64,000 nucleotides of DNA from Paenibacillus plantarum (lineage in GTDB: Bacteria; Bacillota; Bacilli; Paenibacillales; NBRC-103111): assembly GCF_013141695.1 (NCBI RefSeq), contig NZ_WHNY01000018.1:19668-83667 (forward strand). The letters run 5' to 3'. Positions 20,073 to 29,269 of the stretch are shown here, in pieces. Every line of letters begins with the position of its first letter. The stretch's first letter is position 1. The notes under the pieces were generated by a model that was given only the letters and a program-made list of their open reading frames with translations, was not told the origin of the DNA and did not search any database. The position numbers were made by a program, and so were the translations under genes.

Positions 20073-23000
20073 ATGATAAAAGAGAATGAAATCATAAGTT
20101 TGATGCAAGAAGAGGCTTATAAGCCTATGTCCTATAAAGAGCTTGAGAAGCATTTCGGAATTGGCAGCGCGAATGAGTTTAAGGATTTTATTAAAATGCT
20201 CAATCAATTAGAAGAAAGCGGCCATATCGTAAGGAGCCCCAATGATCGTTATGGCGTTCCTGAACGGATGAATTTGGTGCGAGGCAAGCTGCAAGCCCAT
20301 GCGAAGGGTTTTGCCTTCTTAATTCCTGAGGATCGTGAGCACCCGGACGTCTACATTAATGCACACGACCTGAATACCGCGATGAACGGTGATATTGTAT
20401 TCGTGAAAGTTACAGCGCGCAGCCAAGGCGGCGGCCGTCTAGAAGGCGAAGTTGTACGTGTGATTACGCGGGCGAACTCGCAAATCGTTGGTGTTTTTCA
20501 AAGCCAAGATACGTATGCCTTCGTCATTGCAGATGATAAACGGGTGACAAGAGATATTTTCATCCCGCAGCATGCTTTTATGGGAGCAGTCTCTGGACAG
20601 AAGGTCGTCGTGAAAATTGTGAACTATCCAGAAGGCCGTTCCGCGGCTGAAGGTGAAGTCATTGAGATTCTGGGTCATAAGGATGATCCAGGTGTCGATA
20701 TTTTGGCGATCATACGCAAACATCAATTGCCTGAGGCGTTCCAACCAGAAGTTCTGGCGGAAGCAGAAGCGGCACCAGATTCGATTACAGAAGAAGAAAT
20801 CATCGGGCAAGGCCGTCGTGATCTTCGCGCGAAAACCATTGTAACCATTGACGGTGAAGATGCCAAGGATTTGGATGATGCTGTGAATGTGGAGCTTTTG
20901 GACAATGGGAACGTTCGGCTTGGCGTGCATATTGCGGATGTGAGTTACTATGTGCGGGAAGGTACGGCACTTGATATTGAGGCTTACAATCGCGGATGCT
21001 CCGTGTATTTGACCGATCGTGTGATTCCGATGCTGCCGCACCGTTTATCGAATGGGATTTGTTCGTTGAACCCGCAAGTAGACCGGTTGACCATGTCGTG
21101 TGAAATGGAATTTGACGCGGATTTGAAGGTCGTTAATCATGAGATTTTCACCAGTGTCATCAAAACAAAAGAACGAATGACCTATACGAATGTACGCAAG
21201 CTGCTGACAGGTGAGGCAGAGCCAGAAATCGTGGAGAAATATGCGTATTTAATGGAAGACTTCAAACGGATGGAAGAACTAGCAGCTAGATTGCGTTCCA
21301 GACGGATGAAGCGCGGCGCGATTGATTTCGATTTTGAAGAGTCTAAGATCCTCGTAGATGCTGATGGTAAGCCAACTGATATTGTCAAAAGAGAGCGCTC
21401 TGTCGCTGAAATGATGATCGAGGAGTTCATGCTAGCCGCGAATGAGACGGTTGCTGAGCATTTCTCATGGTTGAAAGTGCCGTTCTTATATCGCGTGCAT
21501 GAGGATCCGGATTCCGAGAAATTGATGAACTTCATGGAGTTCGTGACGACCTTCGGCTATGCGATGCGTGGCGGTAAGGGCGGGGCGATTCATGCTCGTT
21601 CCTTGCAGGCATTATTAGAAGATATCAAAGGATCACCGGAAGAGACTGTGATTAGTAAAGTGATGCTGCGCTCGATGAAGCAGGCTAAGTATGATGCACA
21701 AAGTTTGGGGCATTTTGGCCTAGCGGCGGAGTTTTACTCCCATTTCACATCACCGATTCGTCGTTACCCGGATTTAGTAATCCATCGTGTTATTCGTGAA
21801 GTGTTGGAGAACGGTGGCACCCTTCCAGATAAACGCCATGATTATTTAGCTTCGCGTATGAACGATATTGCCCAGCAGTCCTCCGAGCGTGAGCGCGTTG
21901 CTGTGGATGCAGAACGTGATACAGAAGCCTTGAAGAAAGCACAGTACATGATGGATAAAGTCGGTGAAGAGTTCGAGGGTATTATCTCGAGCGTGACGGG
22001 CTTCGGTATGTTCATCGAGTTAGACAACACAGTTGAAGGATTAATTCGTCTGAGTGATTTGACTGACGATTACTACAATCATCATGAGAAGCAACATGCT
22101 CTAATTGGTGAGCGTACCTCCAAAATCTATCGACTTGGCGACAGCATTAAGGTGCGCGTTGCGCGAGTGAGTATGGAAGATCATACGATTGATTTTGAAT
22201 TGTTGGATATGAAACCTCGCAAAGAGGGTGCATTTAACCGCGGCGGCGGTGGTGGAGGCAAGTTCAAAGGTGCAGGCGGATTTAAAGGTTTCCGTGGTAA
22301 GTCGGATAACGGCAGATCTGGTCGGCCAGAAAAGGGCAAGAGTGGATCGAACGGAAGACCTGAGAAGGGCAAAGGCGGATACAAAGGCAAAGGTGGCTTT
22401 GCCAAGGCGCAACCTGTGGTTGGGCAAGGTGGGACTGCGAATCAGGGTGATGCTTCTGGGAACCAAACAACCGGGAATTCAGGGACACGCGGAGATGCTG
22501 GGACAGGTCAAGGGAAGAAGCGTGGGCGTGCCGATAATGGTGCTGCTCGTCGGATCGAGATGGCTGCTCGCGGGGCTGCCGAAGGCACTGTTGGTACAGA
22601 GGGCGCGGCAGGAACTGATAAAGGTCGTAGAAGATCTAGGGGTAAAGGCGGTCAAGGTCAGGGCCAATGGCAAGGAAATGGTCAAGGACAAGAGCAAGGT
22701 GCAGGTCAAGGTCAAGGCCGCGGTAGACGAGGTCAAGGACAAGGCGAAGGACAACAAGGCGAAGGTCAAGGACAGGGACAAGGCGAAGGTCAAGGTCAAG
22801 ATCAAGGTCAAGGTCAAGGGAGAAGAGGACAAAGACAAGGACAAGGTCAAAGAAGAGCTGAGGGCTTTGCTGGAAGTGGAGATGGCAAAGCAGAACACAT
22901 TGCTGGTATTGGCGTGGGAGAAGGCGGAGGTGGAGCCTTCCAAGGCAATGCAGCAGGCCAAGGGAAATCGCGCCGCGGCAAGGGCGGTAGTAAGCCTTGG

Positions 23001-23276
23001 AGCGACAAGCGCGAAAAAGGCGGTAAGATTGGCGAAGGTGGCAGCTTGCGCCAGCGGTTGCAGTCAGTCGGCGCCGGGCGGACTGACAGCGGGGTTGGCC
23101 AAGGCGGCGAGCGTGGCCGTGGGGTTTCGCTTGGGGGCGAAGCCCAAGCGGGCGGTGGCGGCGGCGCTGCTGCGGAGCGCAGCGGCATGGATTGGGCGAG
23201 CGGCGTGAACGCGCTCGCCAAGGGCGGTCGTCGCCGGAGCGACGACGGCGATGGTAGCAAGAAGCGGCGGAGATAG
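20073..23276 (+). CDS. rnr: Ribonuclease R with very long Gly/Gln/Lys/Arg-rich C-terminal tail
   Basis: A 1067-residue 3'-5' exoribonuclease that degrades structured RNA; in bacteria it works with tmRNA/SmpB in clearing non-stop messages. It has an N-terminal winged helix (about 1-65), cold-shock OB domains (about 66-230), an RNB catalytic domain with IDGEDAKDLDDA (about 260-271) and RRYPDLVIHR, and an S1 domain (about 630-715). Bacillus RNase R ends near residue 780. Here about 350 more residues follow, rich in GQGQG, GRGG and KGK runs. ATG 20073 is 9 bp after AAGGTGA; GTG 20067 is too close. Upstream of smpB and ssrA, as usual. Confidence 0.93.
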   Translation: MIKENEIISLMQEEAYKPMSYKELEKHFGIGSANEFKDFIKMLNQLEESGHIVRSPNDRYGVPERMNLVRGKLQAHAKGFAFLIPEDREHPDVYINAHDLNTAMNGDIVFVKVTARSQGGGRLEGEVVRVITRANSQIVGVFQSQDTYAFVIADDKRVTRDIFIPQHAFMGAVSGQKVVVKIVNYPEGRSAAEGEVIEILGHKDDPGVDILAIIRKHQLPEAFQPEVLAEAEAAPDSITEEEIIGQGRRDLRAKTIVTIDGEDAKDLDDAVNVELLDNGNVRLGVHIADVSYYVREGTALDIEAYNRGCSVYLTDRVIPMLPHRLSNGICSLNPQVDRLTMSCEMEFDADLKVVNHEIFTSVIKTKERMTYTNVRKLLTGEAEPEIVEKYAYLMEDFKRMEELAARLRSRRMKRGAIDFDFEESKILVDADGKPTDIVKRERSVAEMMIEEFMLAANETVAEHFSWLKVPFLYRVHEDPDSEKLMNFMEFVTTFGYAMRGGKGGAIHARSLQALLEDIKGSPEETVISKVMLRSMKQAKYDAQSLGHFGLAAEFYSHFTSPIRRYPDLVIHRVIREVLENGGTLPDKRHDYLASRMNDIAQQSSERERVAVDAERDTEALKKAQYMMDKVGEEFEGIISSVTGFGMFIELDNTVEGLIRLSDLTDDYYNHHEKQHALIGERTSKIYRLGDSIKVRVARVSMEDHTIDFELLDMKPRKEGAFNRGGGGGGKFKGAGGFKGFRGKSDNGRSGRPEKGKSGSNGRPEKGKGGYKGKGGFAKAQPVVGQGGTANQGDASGNQTTGNSGTRGDAGTGQGKKRGRADNGAARRIEMAARGAAEGTVGTEGAAGTDKGRRRSRGKGGQGQGQWQGNGQGQEQGAGQGQGRGRRGQGQGEGQQGEGQGQGQGEGQGQDQGQGQGRRGQRQGQGQRRAEGFAGSGDGKAEHIAGIGVGEGGGGAFQGNAAGQGKSRRGKGGSKPWSDKREKGGKIGEGGSLRQRLQSVGAGRTDSGVGQGGERGRGVSLGGEAQAGGGGGAAAERSGMDWASGVNALAKGGRRRSDDGDGSKKRRR

Positions 23277-23286
23277 TCGCCGGTTC

Positions 23287-23337
23287 TTGCTTTTCGGGCT
23301 TGATCTTGCTACAATAGGTTGCACATTGTAGCAAGAT
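23287..23337 (+). promoter_or_regulatory. Putative smpB promoter overlapping a perfect 13-bp inverted repeat
   Basis: TTGCTT (23287-23292), a 17-bp spacer and TACAAT (23310-23315) make a good sigma-A promoter. The -10 box is the end of ATCTTGCTACAAT (23303-23315), which is exactly complementary to ATTGTAGCAAGAT (23325-23337) across a 9-base loop. The palindrome could be an operator or, in rnr read-through RNA, a hairpin with only TTTA behind it. Confidence 0.55.
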
Positions 23338-23373
23338 TTACCTGCATTTTAGCGTGCGGGAGGAGGATCTCAC

Positions 23374-23856
23374 GTGGCAACTAAAAAGGCTGATGGCAAA
23401 CTACTCGCTCAGAATAAAAAGGCTTCACACGATTATTTCATTGAAGATACGTATGAATGCGGTCTTGTCCTGACCGGCACGGAGATCAAATCCTTACGGG
23501 CAGGTAAAGCCAACATTGGCGACAGCTTTTCGACGATTCGGAATGGCGAAGCTTTTGTACATAATATGCATATTAGTCCTTTCGAACAAGGCAATCGCAG
23601 CAATCCGGAAGATCCTACACGGACGCGGAAACTATTGTTGAAGAAAGTACAAATAGCCAAAATACTAGGCCAGGCTAAGCAAGAAGGCTACACAGTCGTT
23701 CCATTGAAAGTGTACATCCGGAATGGCTACGCGAAGCTTCTTATTGGCATTGGTAAAGGGAAGAAACAATACGACAAGCGTGAGTCTGCTGCCAAGAAAG
23801 ATGCACAGCGCGATATTCAACGCGCATTGCGTGAGAAGCAGAAGATTGCCAGATAG
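23374..23856 (+). CDS. smpB: SsrA-binding protein SmpB
   Basis: A 160-residue protein that binds the tRNA-like domain of tmRNA and brings it to stalled ribosomes. Typical segments are [29 protein letters not shown], the RKLLL region, and the basic C-terminal tail [25 protein letters not shown], which enters the mRNA channel. The start is GTG 23374 with GGGAGGAGG upstream. It lies 165 bp before the ssrA gene it serves. Confidence 0.97.
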   Translation: MATKKADGKLLAQNKKASHDYFIEDTYECGLVLTGTEIKSLRAGKANIGDSFSTIRNGEAFVHNMHISPFEQGNRSNPEDPTRTRKLLLKKVQIAKILGQAKQEGYTVVPLKVYIRNGYAKLLIGIGKGKKQYDKRESAAKKDAQRDIQRALREKQKIAR

Positions 23857-23902
23857 CTTGGGTGTATTGGAAGGTAACACCTTGTCTTCCATGAACCTAG
23901 TG

Positions 23903-23930
23903 TTCATATTTCATCTGCTTATGGTATACT
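23903..23930 (+). promoter_or_regulatory. Likely ssrA promoter
   Basis: TATACT (23925-23930) has an extended -10 TG at 23922-23923, with TTCATA (23903-23908) as a weak -35 at 16 bp. The precursor would carry about 85 nt ahead of the mature tmRNA 5' end. Confidence 0.5.
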
Positions 23931-24021
23931 AGTAATTGTAACGAAGAGATTTCAAGTGTAACTTGGCTCTACAGCTTGTCCTTTTAACCTTCACCGTCTT
24001 TGACGGTTTCGAAGGCAATCC

Positions 24022-24383
24022 GGGGGTGTTCTTGGATTCGACGGGGATAGTTTGAGCGCGGGTTGCGGGTAGTGGGGCCGCGTCCACTATAAAACGCTAA
24101 AGCCTATTAAATGGCAAAACACAAAACAACTACGCTTTAGCAGCTTAATAACCTGTTAGCGTGCTTCTACTCAGCATCGCCCATGTGACTGGGATAGGGG
24201 CTCAACTATAGTGGGATACGACGTTTGGTCTCCGCCTGGGGTCGGACGTAGGAAGACAATCAGGCTGACCCAACGCATAGCCGGTTACGGGGCGATGCTC
24301 GGGTGACATCAAAACTGTGACTACACCCGTAGATGCCTGTGTGGCAATATTTTCGGACAGGGGTTCGACTCCCCTCACCTCCA
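24022..24383 (+). ncRNA. ssrA: Transfer-messenger RNA (tmRNA)
   Basis: The 5' end GGGGGTG and 3' end CACCTCC pair as the acceptor stem (one G-U), with discriminator A at 24383. GGATTCGACGGGG near the 5' end and GGGGTTCGACTCCCC near the 3' end are the tRNA-like D and T regions. The tag frame starts at GGC 24113 and reads GKTQNNYALAA, followed by TAA TAA at 24146-24151. The ALAA end is the ClpXP degron, consistent with ClpP in this window. CCA is not encoded at 24384-24386 (TAC). Confidence 0.97.
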
Positions 24384-24393
24384 TACTAGTACA

Positions 24394-24423
24394 GAAAAAG
24401 CACCCTTTGAGGGTGCTTTTTTC
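24394..24423 (+). terminator. Terminator of ssrA
   Basis: AAAAAGCACCC and GGGTGCTTTTTT form a strong stem-loop ending in a T run directly after tmRNA. Confidence 0.93.
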
Positions 24424-24431
24424 TTGTGCTT

Positions 24432-24458
24432 GTATGGGTGAGTAGGGAGTTGAACCCC
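24432..24458 (-). repeat. Inverted imperfect copy of the tmRNA 3' end (att-like scar?)
   Basis: Read on the minus strand, this 27-bp stretch begins GGGGTTCAACTCCC and ends CTCACCCATAC. The tmRNA 3' end reads GGGGTTCGACTCCC then CTCACCTCCATAC. The rest of the 24.46-24.96 kb gap is AT-rich with short broken frames and no gene I can support. Confidence 0.45.
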
Positions 24459-24965
24459 TTCTAGTGTAAATGATTGCACGAGCTGTTTATGATTTCATTA
24501 AAAGAGAGAAAAACGAACATTAAGGTGCTTAGTTATGTTGAGTATAGAACGTTAATTGGAATGAAACTTAAGGGATTCAAGCAAAATATGTAGGAACATA
24601 TTTCCATTCATGGTAGAATAATTGATGAAATGAGAGGCATATCTACTAGGGGGATGTTCTATTTTACAAATAATAGGTGACAAAGACATTGAGTAATTTC
24701 GATACGTTTTTTCAAGGTTTAAAGGTTCATCAGCCGTAAGCTTGGGAGAAATCATCCCCCTTAATTTACAACGAAATACTATAGTAGATATATTAAATGA
24801 TTTTAGTGGGCAAGAAATATAGTTCCCGCTAAAAAAAGATAAGAGAGGTGTATGTTTCTTGGTCTAAAGGATTAAAACAGAGATTAGTGTATGCCAAATA
24901 CAACGAAAATTAAAAAATATACAAAATGTAAGTATTTTGCTAATCCAAACTTCTGAGGTGACGAG

Positions 24966-27900
24966 ATGGTAAAGAAATATAAACTGGCGAATCGAATCAT
25001 GGCAATAATTTGCGGATTTGCTCTAATTACACCTGGTTTACCTGCATATCTGGAACATACTGCACAAGCAGAGATACCTTCTAGTACCTTGAACTTGTCC
25101 AATAAAATCACAGATTGGGTGATTGATAACGATAGAGGAAACATATATGCAATATCCAAAGAAAGCAATAAACTTTTCGTCATCGATAAAGACCAAATGA
25201 CCCTGGAAACTACACTTTCCACAGGAAGTCAACCTAATGATATAGAACTTGCTGGGAATGAACTGTACATAGCGTTATCCGGGGAATACGCAATTCAGAA
25301 GATGCAACTTAACGATCTGACGAAAGAAGAGAAGATAACAACTCTTAAGCAGCCATATCTACTTACAAGTGACCGCGAACGGATTGTGTATACCCCCTAC
25401 GTGACCCAAGGGGTGAAAGAAATCTACTCGATAAACAGAGATACCAATATAGAGACGGTTTTACAGAGTCCAGAAAACCTTCAATTGTTCTGGGCTAAAA
25501 ATATAGCTCTTCATACCGAAAAGGGGATACTGTACGGCCCAAACTTCGCTCTGGATATTAATACGCTTCAATTGAAGGCAAACAATATCATTGTCGGGGA
25601 ACGGATTGTTGCTGATGGAGAAGATGTGTTTGTAGGAAACCGGAAGCTAAGTGCAGATCGTCCCGACGTAATTATTGGGACATATGAAGTAAATATGTAT
25701 ACCGATCCCGATCAAGATATTATAACAGTCAATAATCGTTATGTTGCGACGAATCATTCCGTGTATGACAGGAATACATATAGCCGAGTCGATGTGTTTT
25801 CGTCCTTAACTGATCTTGTTTTACTAGATAATGTTGGTCATGTTTACTATATTCCTAGATATACAAATCAGTTAGTAAAGCAAACTATTGCTACAAATGA
25901 TCCAGTGCAGCCAGTTAAGGAAGGTAACTCTATTATATTAAATAGCAAGGTGCTGGATTGGGTTGCTACAGATGCTTTTATCTACGCGATTACCGCAGAC
26001 AATAATCTATATACAATACGTAAGGAGGATATGTCGGTAGTCGATCAAAAATTTGTTGGATCAAGCCCAACGGACATCGAACTTTATGAGGATAAATTAT
26101 ATGTCGCATTAAGTGGAAGTAGCACTATCGGGGTAGTGGATATCGTCTATGGAAATTTAATTTCACATATAGCAATTCCAACTACGGCTAGAAAAGTGTT
26201 AGTGAAAGGCGATCAATTAGTCTATGCTTCACCTCTTACTGTTGTAGATATGGTTTACGGAAATAGTTATCAACCTAAAGCTACTAGCCAACCCAATGAG
26301 GTGGAAAGTCCTATTACAGGTGATGCTATGTTACTTGACCCAGTGAATAATCGATTATATGTTACCGAATATGATGGGAATCATCTTTATGTACTTGATG
26401 CCGCAACGTATGAGAAAGTGGATTTTGTTTTGCAATTAGGAAACTTACCTTTTAGTAGTACTGCCATGGTCTTGGACGGTACAGAACTGTATTACGCTGG
26501 TGTGAAGCGAGATGTTAGCAATCTTCAAGCTGTACAAGCAACCTTCTCAGAGGACATTATTTATGTCGATTCTCCGTATGCATTCGCGCGATATAGTGTT
26601 TATGATAGCAATACGGGCAAGGTACTGTTTAATTTGCCATTTGCCATTAATGAAGTAAATGTGGAGGAAGATGGTACACTATATGTATCAGAATTTAACC
26701 CTTACGAAATGGTAGATCATTTACAAAGAAACATTATTCATAAGTTTACATCTATTGATGAGTTTAAAAAATATGCGGAACATTCAACCAGGGCGTTAGA
26801 TGCCATGTTTGTGGACACATCGGTGGTCTCGGGAAAAATTTCAGGGAAGTTGTACATTCTTCCTCCTCCCGTAGTAGCTACTGCCTTACAAGAATATCGG
26901 GTATTTTTCAACAATGAAGCTGGGATGCCAGTAGGAGATAATATTGCTGGCTACTGTGGAAATCGAGATAGTGCTGGAGTTATATCATGTGATATTCAAG
27001 GGGAAGTTCCTGAACAGGCAGTATATTTGGGTATCTATGCAGTGAATCGGGGGACTAACAAACCATATAATCCAATTCAAATTATACTATGGGATACGCC
27101 TAAATACTTGCCACGGGAGCTCAAGTTTATTGATGAAGATCCGCAAAGCGATAAAGTAGCGGGTAAGATCACGTTCCTTCCTCCAGAAAAAGAATTGAGC
27201 GCCTATGAATACCATTTTCACTTCGTCAGCGAGGACGATAAATTAGGAGATTCCTTGGGAAGCGTTAAAGCGGGTTCAAGCAGTTATGCCTTCACAGTTC
27301 CTAAGAATACAACGATACCTGCAGGTGCGATTGGGATAACTATTACAGTAAGCTTAAATGGAGAAGAAGCACCATATGTAGCCTTTACCCCGTTACAAGA
27401 CCGTACTTCCGTTAAATTGAACGCGAACAATATAAGCGTTAACAATCGTCCTGCGGGGCAACAGGATACAGTGGTAGTGAATGGGTTGCAATTGGGAGAC
27501 CGTATTTTCGTTTATAATGCTTACGGACAACCGATCGGAGAAGGTCTAGTGGAAGCCGGCTCATCAATAACTATTAACGTTCATGAGCTCGGAAACTCAG
27601 AAGGGTATGTCTATGTAACCGTCCAACGTCGAGATATGATGGACAGTGATCCAACTAAGGTGAATCATTCCGCTCCGTCCTCAGGCAATTCTGGAGGATT
27701 CATTGGCGGAGGAGGCGGCGGCATGTTTTTAATGCCACTTGTAGCGCCAGAGCCTGAACTTGTGGAGGATACCGTCAAGATTACATTAAATTCATCCCAA
27801 ATTATCAAGGAGAAGGGGGATGACGGGAAAGAAGTCACGAAAGCGATAATTAATGAAGAAATGATTGAGAAGTCACTGAAGTTAATTGAAAAGGAAAAGT

Positions 27901-28997
27901 TTACGAATGAATCGAAACTACTCATTAATATTCCTGAGAATGTCGAAAATCTGCAAGTCGAAATCGCAGCTTCTTCAATAATTAAGGCCAGGCAGAACAA
28001 TGAAGATATGGTCATTATTGTGCAACTGTCAAACTCAAGTTACTCGTTGCCGTTAAAAATTATTGACCCAAAACATCTTGAAGAGAATCTACAGTCCCGA
28101 ATCGAAGATATCGGGCTACAGATCAGAATGAGAAAAGTAGATGAGAATTCAATTATAACGAATGCCGAAACCACGGGTATGAAATTAATTTCCGATCTGA
28201 TTGATTTTAATGTAGTTGCAAAGGCTGGTGACAAAGAAGTAATTATCAACGACTTTGGAAACACCTATGTTAAAAGAAGCATTACGGTTAATCGAGTACT
28301 CAACTCCAACGAAACGGCAGCCGTTTATTATGACTTGGCTTCAAGAACCTTTTCTTTTGTACCGGCGATTTTAAGTGCGAAGGACGGGAAAACGGAAGTG
28401 ACTATGAAACGAAACGGCAATAGTATATATGCTATAGTGGAGTCTAAGAAGAATTTCGTAGATGTTAGAGATCACTGGGCCCAGAGAGAAATTGAATTAT
28501 TAGCATCGAAGTTTATTATTACTGGGACGACTCCAACGACATTCGCTCCTGAAGATGCAGTAACTCGTGCTCAATTTGCTGCTCTCATCGTTAGAGCGTT
28601 AGGACTGGTGACGGCACAAGCACTAACCAATTTTTCAGACGTTCATGATACTGATTGGTATGCAAACGTAATAGCAACTGCTGCGAAATTCAATTTGATT
28701 GAAGGTTTTGAAGATGGAACGTTCCGACCAAATGAATCTGTAACGGGAGAACAATCAACAGTCATACTACATAGGGCACTTGCAATAATAGATAATGAGA
28801 GATCTTCAGCAGAGAATGTTTTGTCGGAACTAGAGAATGTGAGCGATTGGGCGAAAGCCTCTGTGGAGGCATTGATGAACGCAAAGATAATTATGGGCCA
28901 GGAGGACGCTGCGTACTCTGGAAGGAAATCCTTGAATCGTGCCCAAACAGCAGTAATCCTTGAACGAATGTTAAGGTACGCAAAATTTATTAATTAA
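24966..28997 (+). CDS. Giant secreted beta-propeller protein with three S-layer homology domains
   Basis: A 1343-residue exported protein. The signal peptide runs to about residue 36 (HTAQA). Residues about 38-330 and 330-620 are two related YVTN/SMP-30-like propeller halves: DWVIDNDRGNIYAIS and NDIELAGNELYIALSG in the first match DWVATDAFIYAIT and TDIELYEDKLYVALSG in the second. Beta-rich modules follow, then a SGGFIGGGGGG linker near 910, and three SLH domains (about 1160-1343, FVDVRDHWAQREIELLASK and FSDVHDTDWYANVIATAAK) that would anchor it to the cell wall. It is much more AT-rich than the flanking core genes. No operon partner is visible. Ligand or function unknown. Confidence 0.85.
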   Translation: MVKKYKLANRIMAIICGFALITPGLPAYLEHTAQAEIPSSTLNLSNKITDWVIDNDRGNIYAISKESNKLFVIDKDQMTLETTLSTGSQPNDIELAGNELYIALSGEYAIQKMQLNDLTKEEKITTLKQPYLLTSDRERIVYTPYVTQGVKEIYSINRDTNIETVLQSPENLQLFWAKNIALHTEKGILYGPNFALDINTLQLKANNIIVGERIVADGEDVFVGNRKLSADRPDVIIGTYEVNMYTDPDQDIITVNNRYVATNHSVYDRNTYSRVDVFSSLTDLVLLDNVGHVYYIPRYTNQLVKQTIATNDPVQPVKEGNSIILNSKVLDWVATDAFIYAITADNNLYTIRKEDMSVVDQKFVGSSPTDIELYEDKLYVALSGSSTIGVVDIVYGNLISHIAIPTTARKVLVKGDQLVYASPLTVVDMVYGNSYQPKATSQPNEVESPITGDAMLLDPVNNRLYVTEYDGNHLYVLDAATYEKVDFVLQLGNLPFSSTAMVLDGTELYYAGVKRDVSNLQAVQATFSEDIIYVDSPYAFARYSVYDSNTGKVLFNLPFAINEVNVEEDGTLYVSEFNPYEMVDHLQRNIIHKFTSIDEFKKYAEHSTRALDAMFVDTSVVSGKISGKLYILPPPVVATALQEYRVFFNNEAGMPVGDNIAGYCGNRDSAGVISCDIQGEVPEQAVYLGIYAVNRGTNKPYNPIQIILWDTPKYLPRELKFIDEDPQSDKVAGKITFLPPEKELSAYEYHFHFVSEDDKLGDSLGSVKAGSSSYAFTVPKNTTIPAGAIGITITVSLNGEEAPYVAFTPLQDRTSVKLNANNISVNNRPAGQQDTVVVNGLQLGDRIFVYNAYGQPIGEGLVEAGSSITINVHELGNSEGYVYVTVQRRDMMDSDPTKVNHSAPSSGNSGGFIGGGGGGMFLMPLVAPEPELVEDTVKITLNSSQIIKEKGDDGKEVTKAIINEEMIEKSLKLIEKEKFTNESKLLINIPENVENLQVEIAASSIIKARQNNEDMVIIVQLSNSSYSLPLKIIDPKHLEENLQSRIEDIGLQIRMRKVDENSIITNAETTGMKLISDLIDFNVVAKAGDKEVIINDFGNTYVKRSITVNRVLNSNETAAVYYDLASRTFSFVPAILSAKDGKTEVTMKRNGNSIYAIVESKKNFVDVRDHWAQREIELLASKFIITGTTPTTFAPEDAVTRAQFAALIVRALGLVTAQALTNFSDVHDTDWYANVIATAAKFNLIEGFEDGTFRPNESVTGEQSTVILHRALAIIDNERSSAENVLSELENVSDWAKASVEALMNAKIIMGQEDAAYSGRKSLNRAQTAVILERMLRYAKFIN

Positions 28998-29135
28998 CAA
29001 ACTGGTGACTAGATTCACAGATGATGAGAAGATTAAGACAGGTTCAAGTGGAGATACTATTCTATATAAGTACTAATTACATGTATCAGTACATTCTTCC
29101 AATATTCGAACAAGTTTCATAGATTCAACTTCAGG

Positions 29136-29158
29136 AGACACCCGTCGGGTGTCTTTTT
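29136..29158 (+). terminator. Terminator after the SLH protein gene
   Basis: AGACACCC-GTC-GGGTGTCT with a T run. It lies 140 bp after the stop codon; the AT-rich bases between hold nothing I recognise. Confidence 0.85.
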
Positions 29159-29209
29159 CTTATATAGGTACAAGAAACCACCCGCCCTCATCCCGCCACA
29201 AAACCAACA

Positions 29210-29239
29210 TTGAGCAACCCCCCACTTCTAGTTTACAAT
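29210..29239 (+). promoter_or_regulatory. Promoter of the fused pseudogene
   Basis: TTGAGC (29210-29215), an 18-bp spacer and TACAAT (29234-29239). An intact ribosome binding site AGAGGGGG at 29256-29263 precedes ATG 29270. Confidence 0.5.
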
Positions 29240-29269
29240 AAGGAAAACGCTCGACTAGAGGGGGACTGT

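Noticed and set aside
22228..23334. Long open frames in other frames and on the minus strand across the 3' part of rnr
   Set aside because: They result from the G/C- and purine-rich repeats of the RNase R tail, have no ribosome binding sites and give low-complexity products.
24552..24755. 67-residue minus-strand frame downstream of ssrA
   Set aside because: The purine run touches the ATG with no spacing, and the product resembles nothing known.
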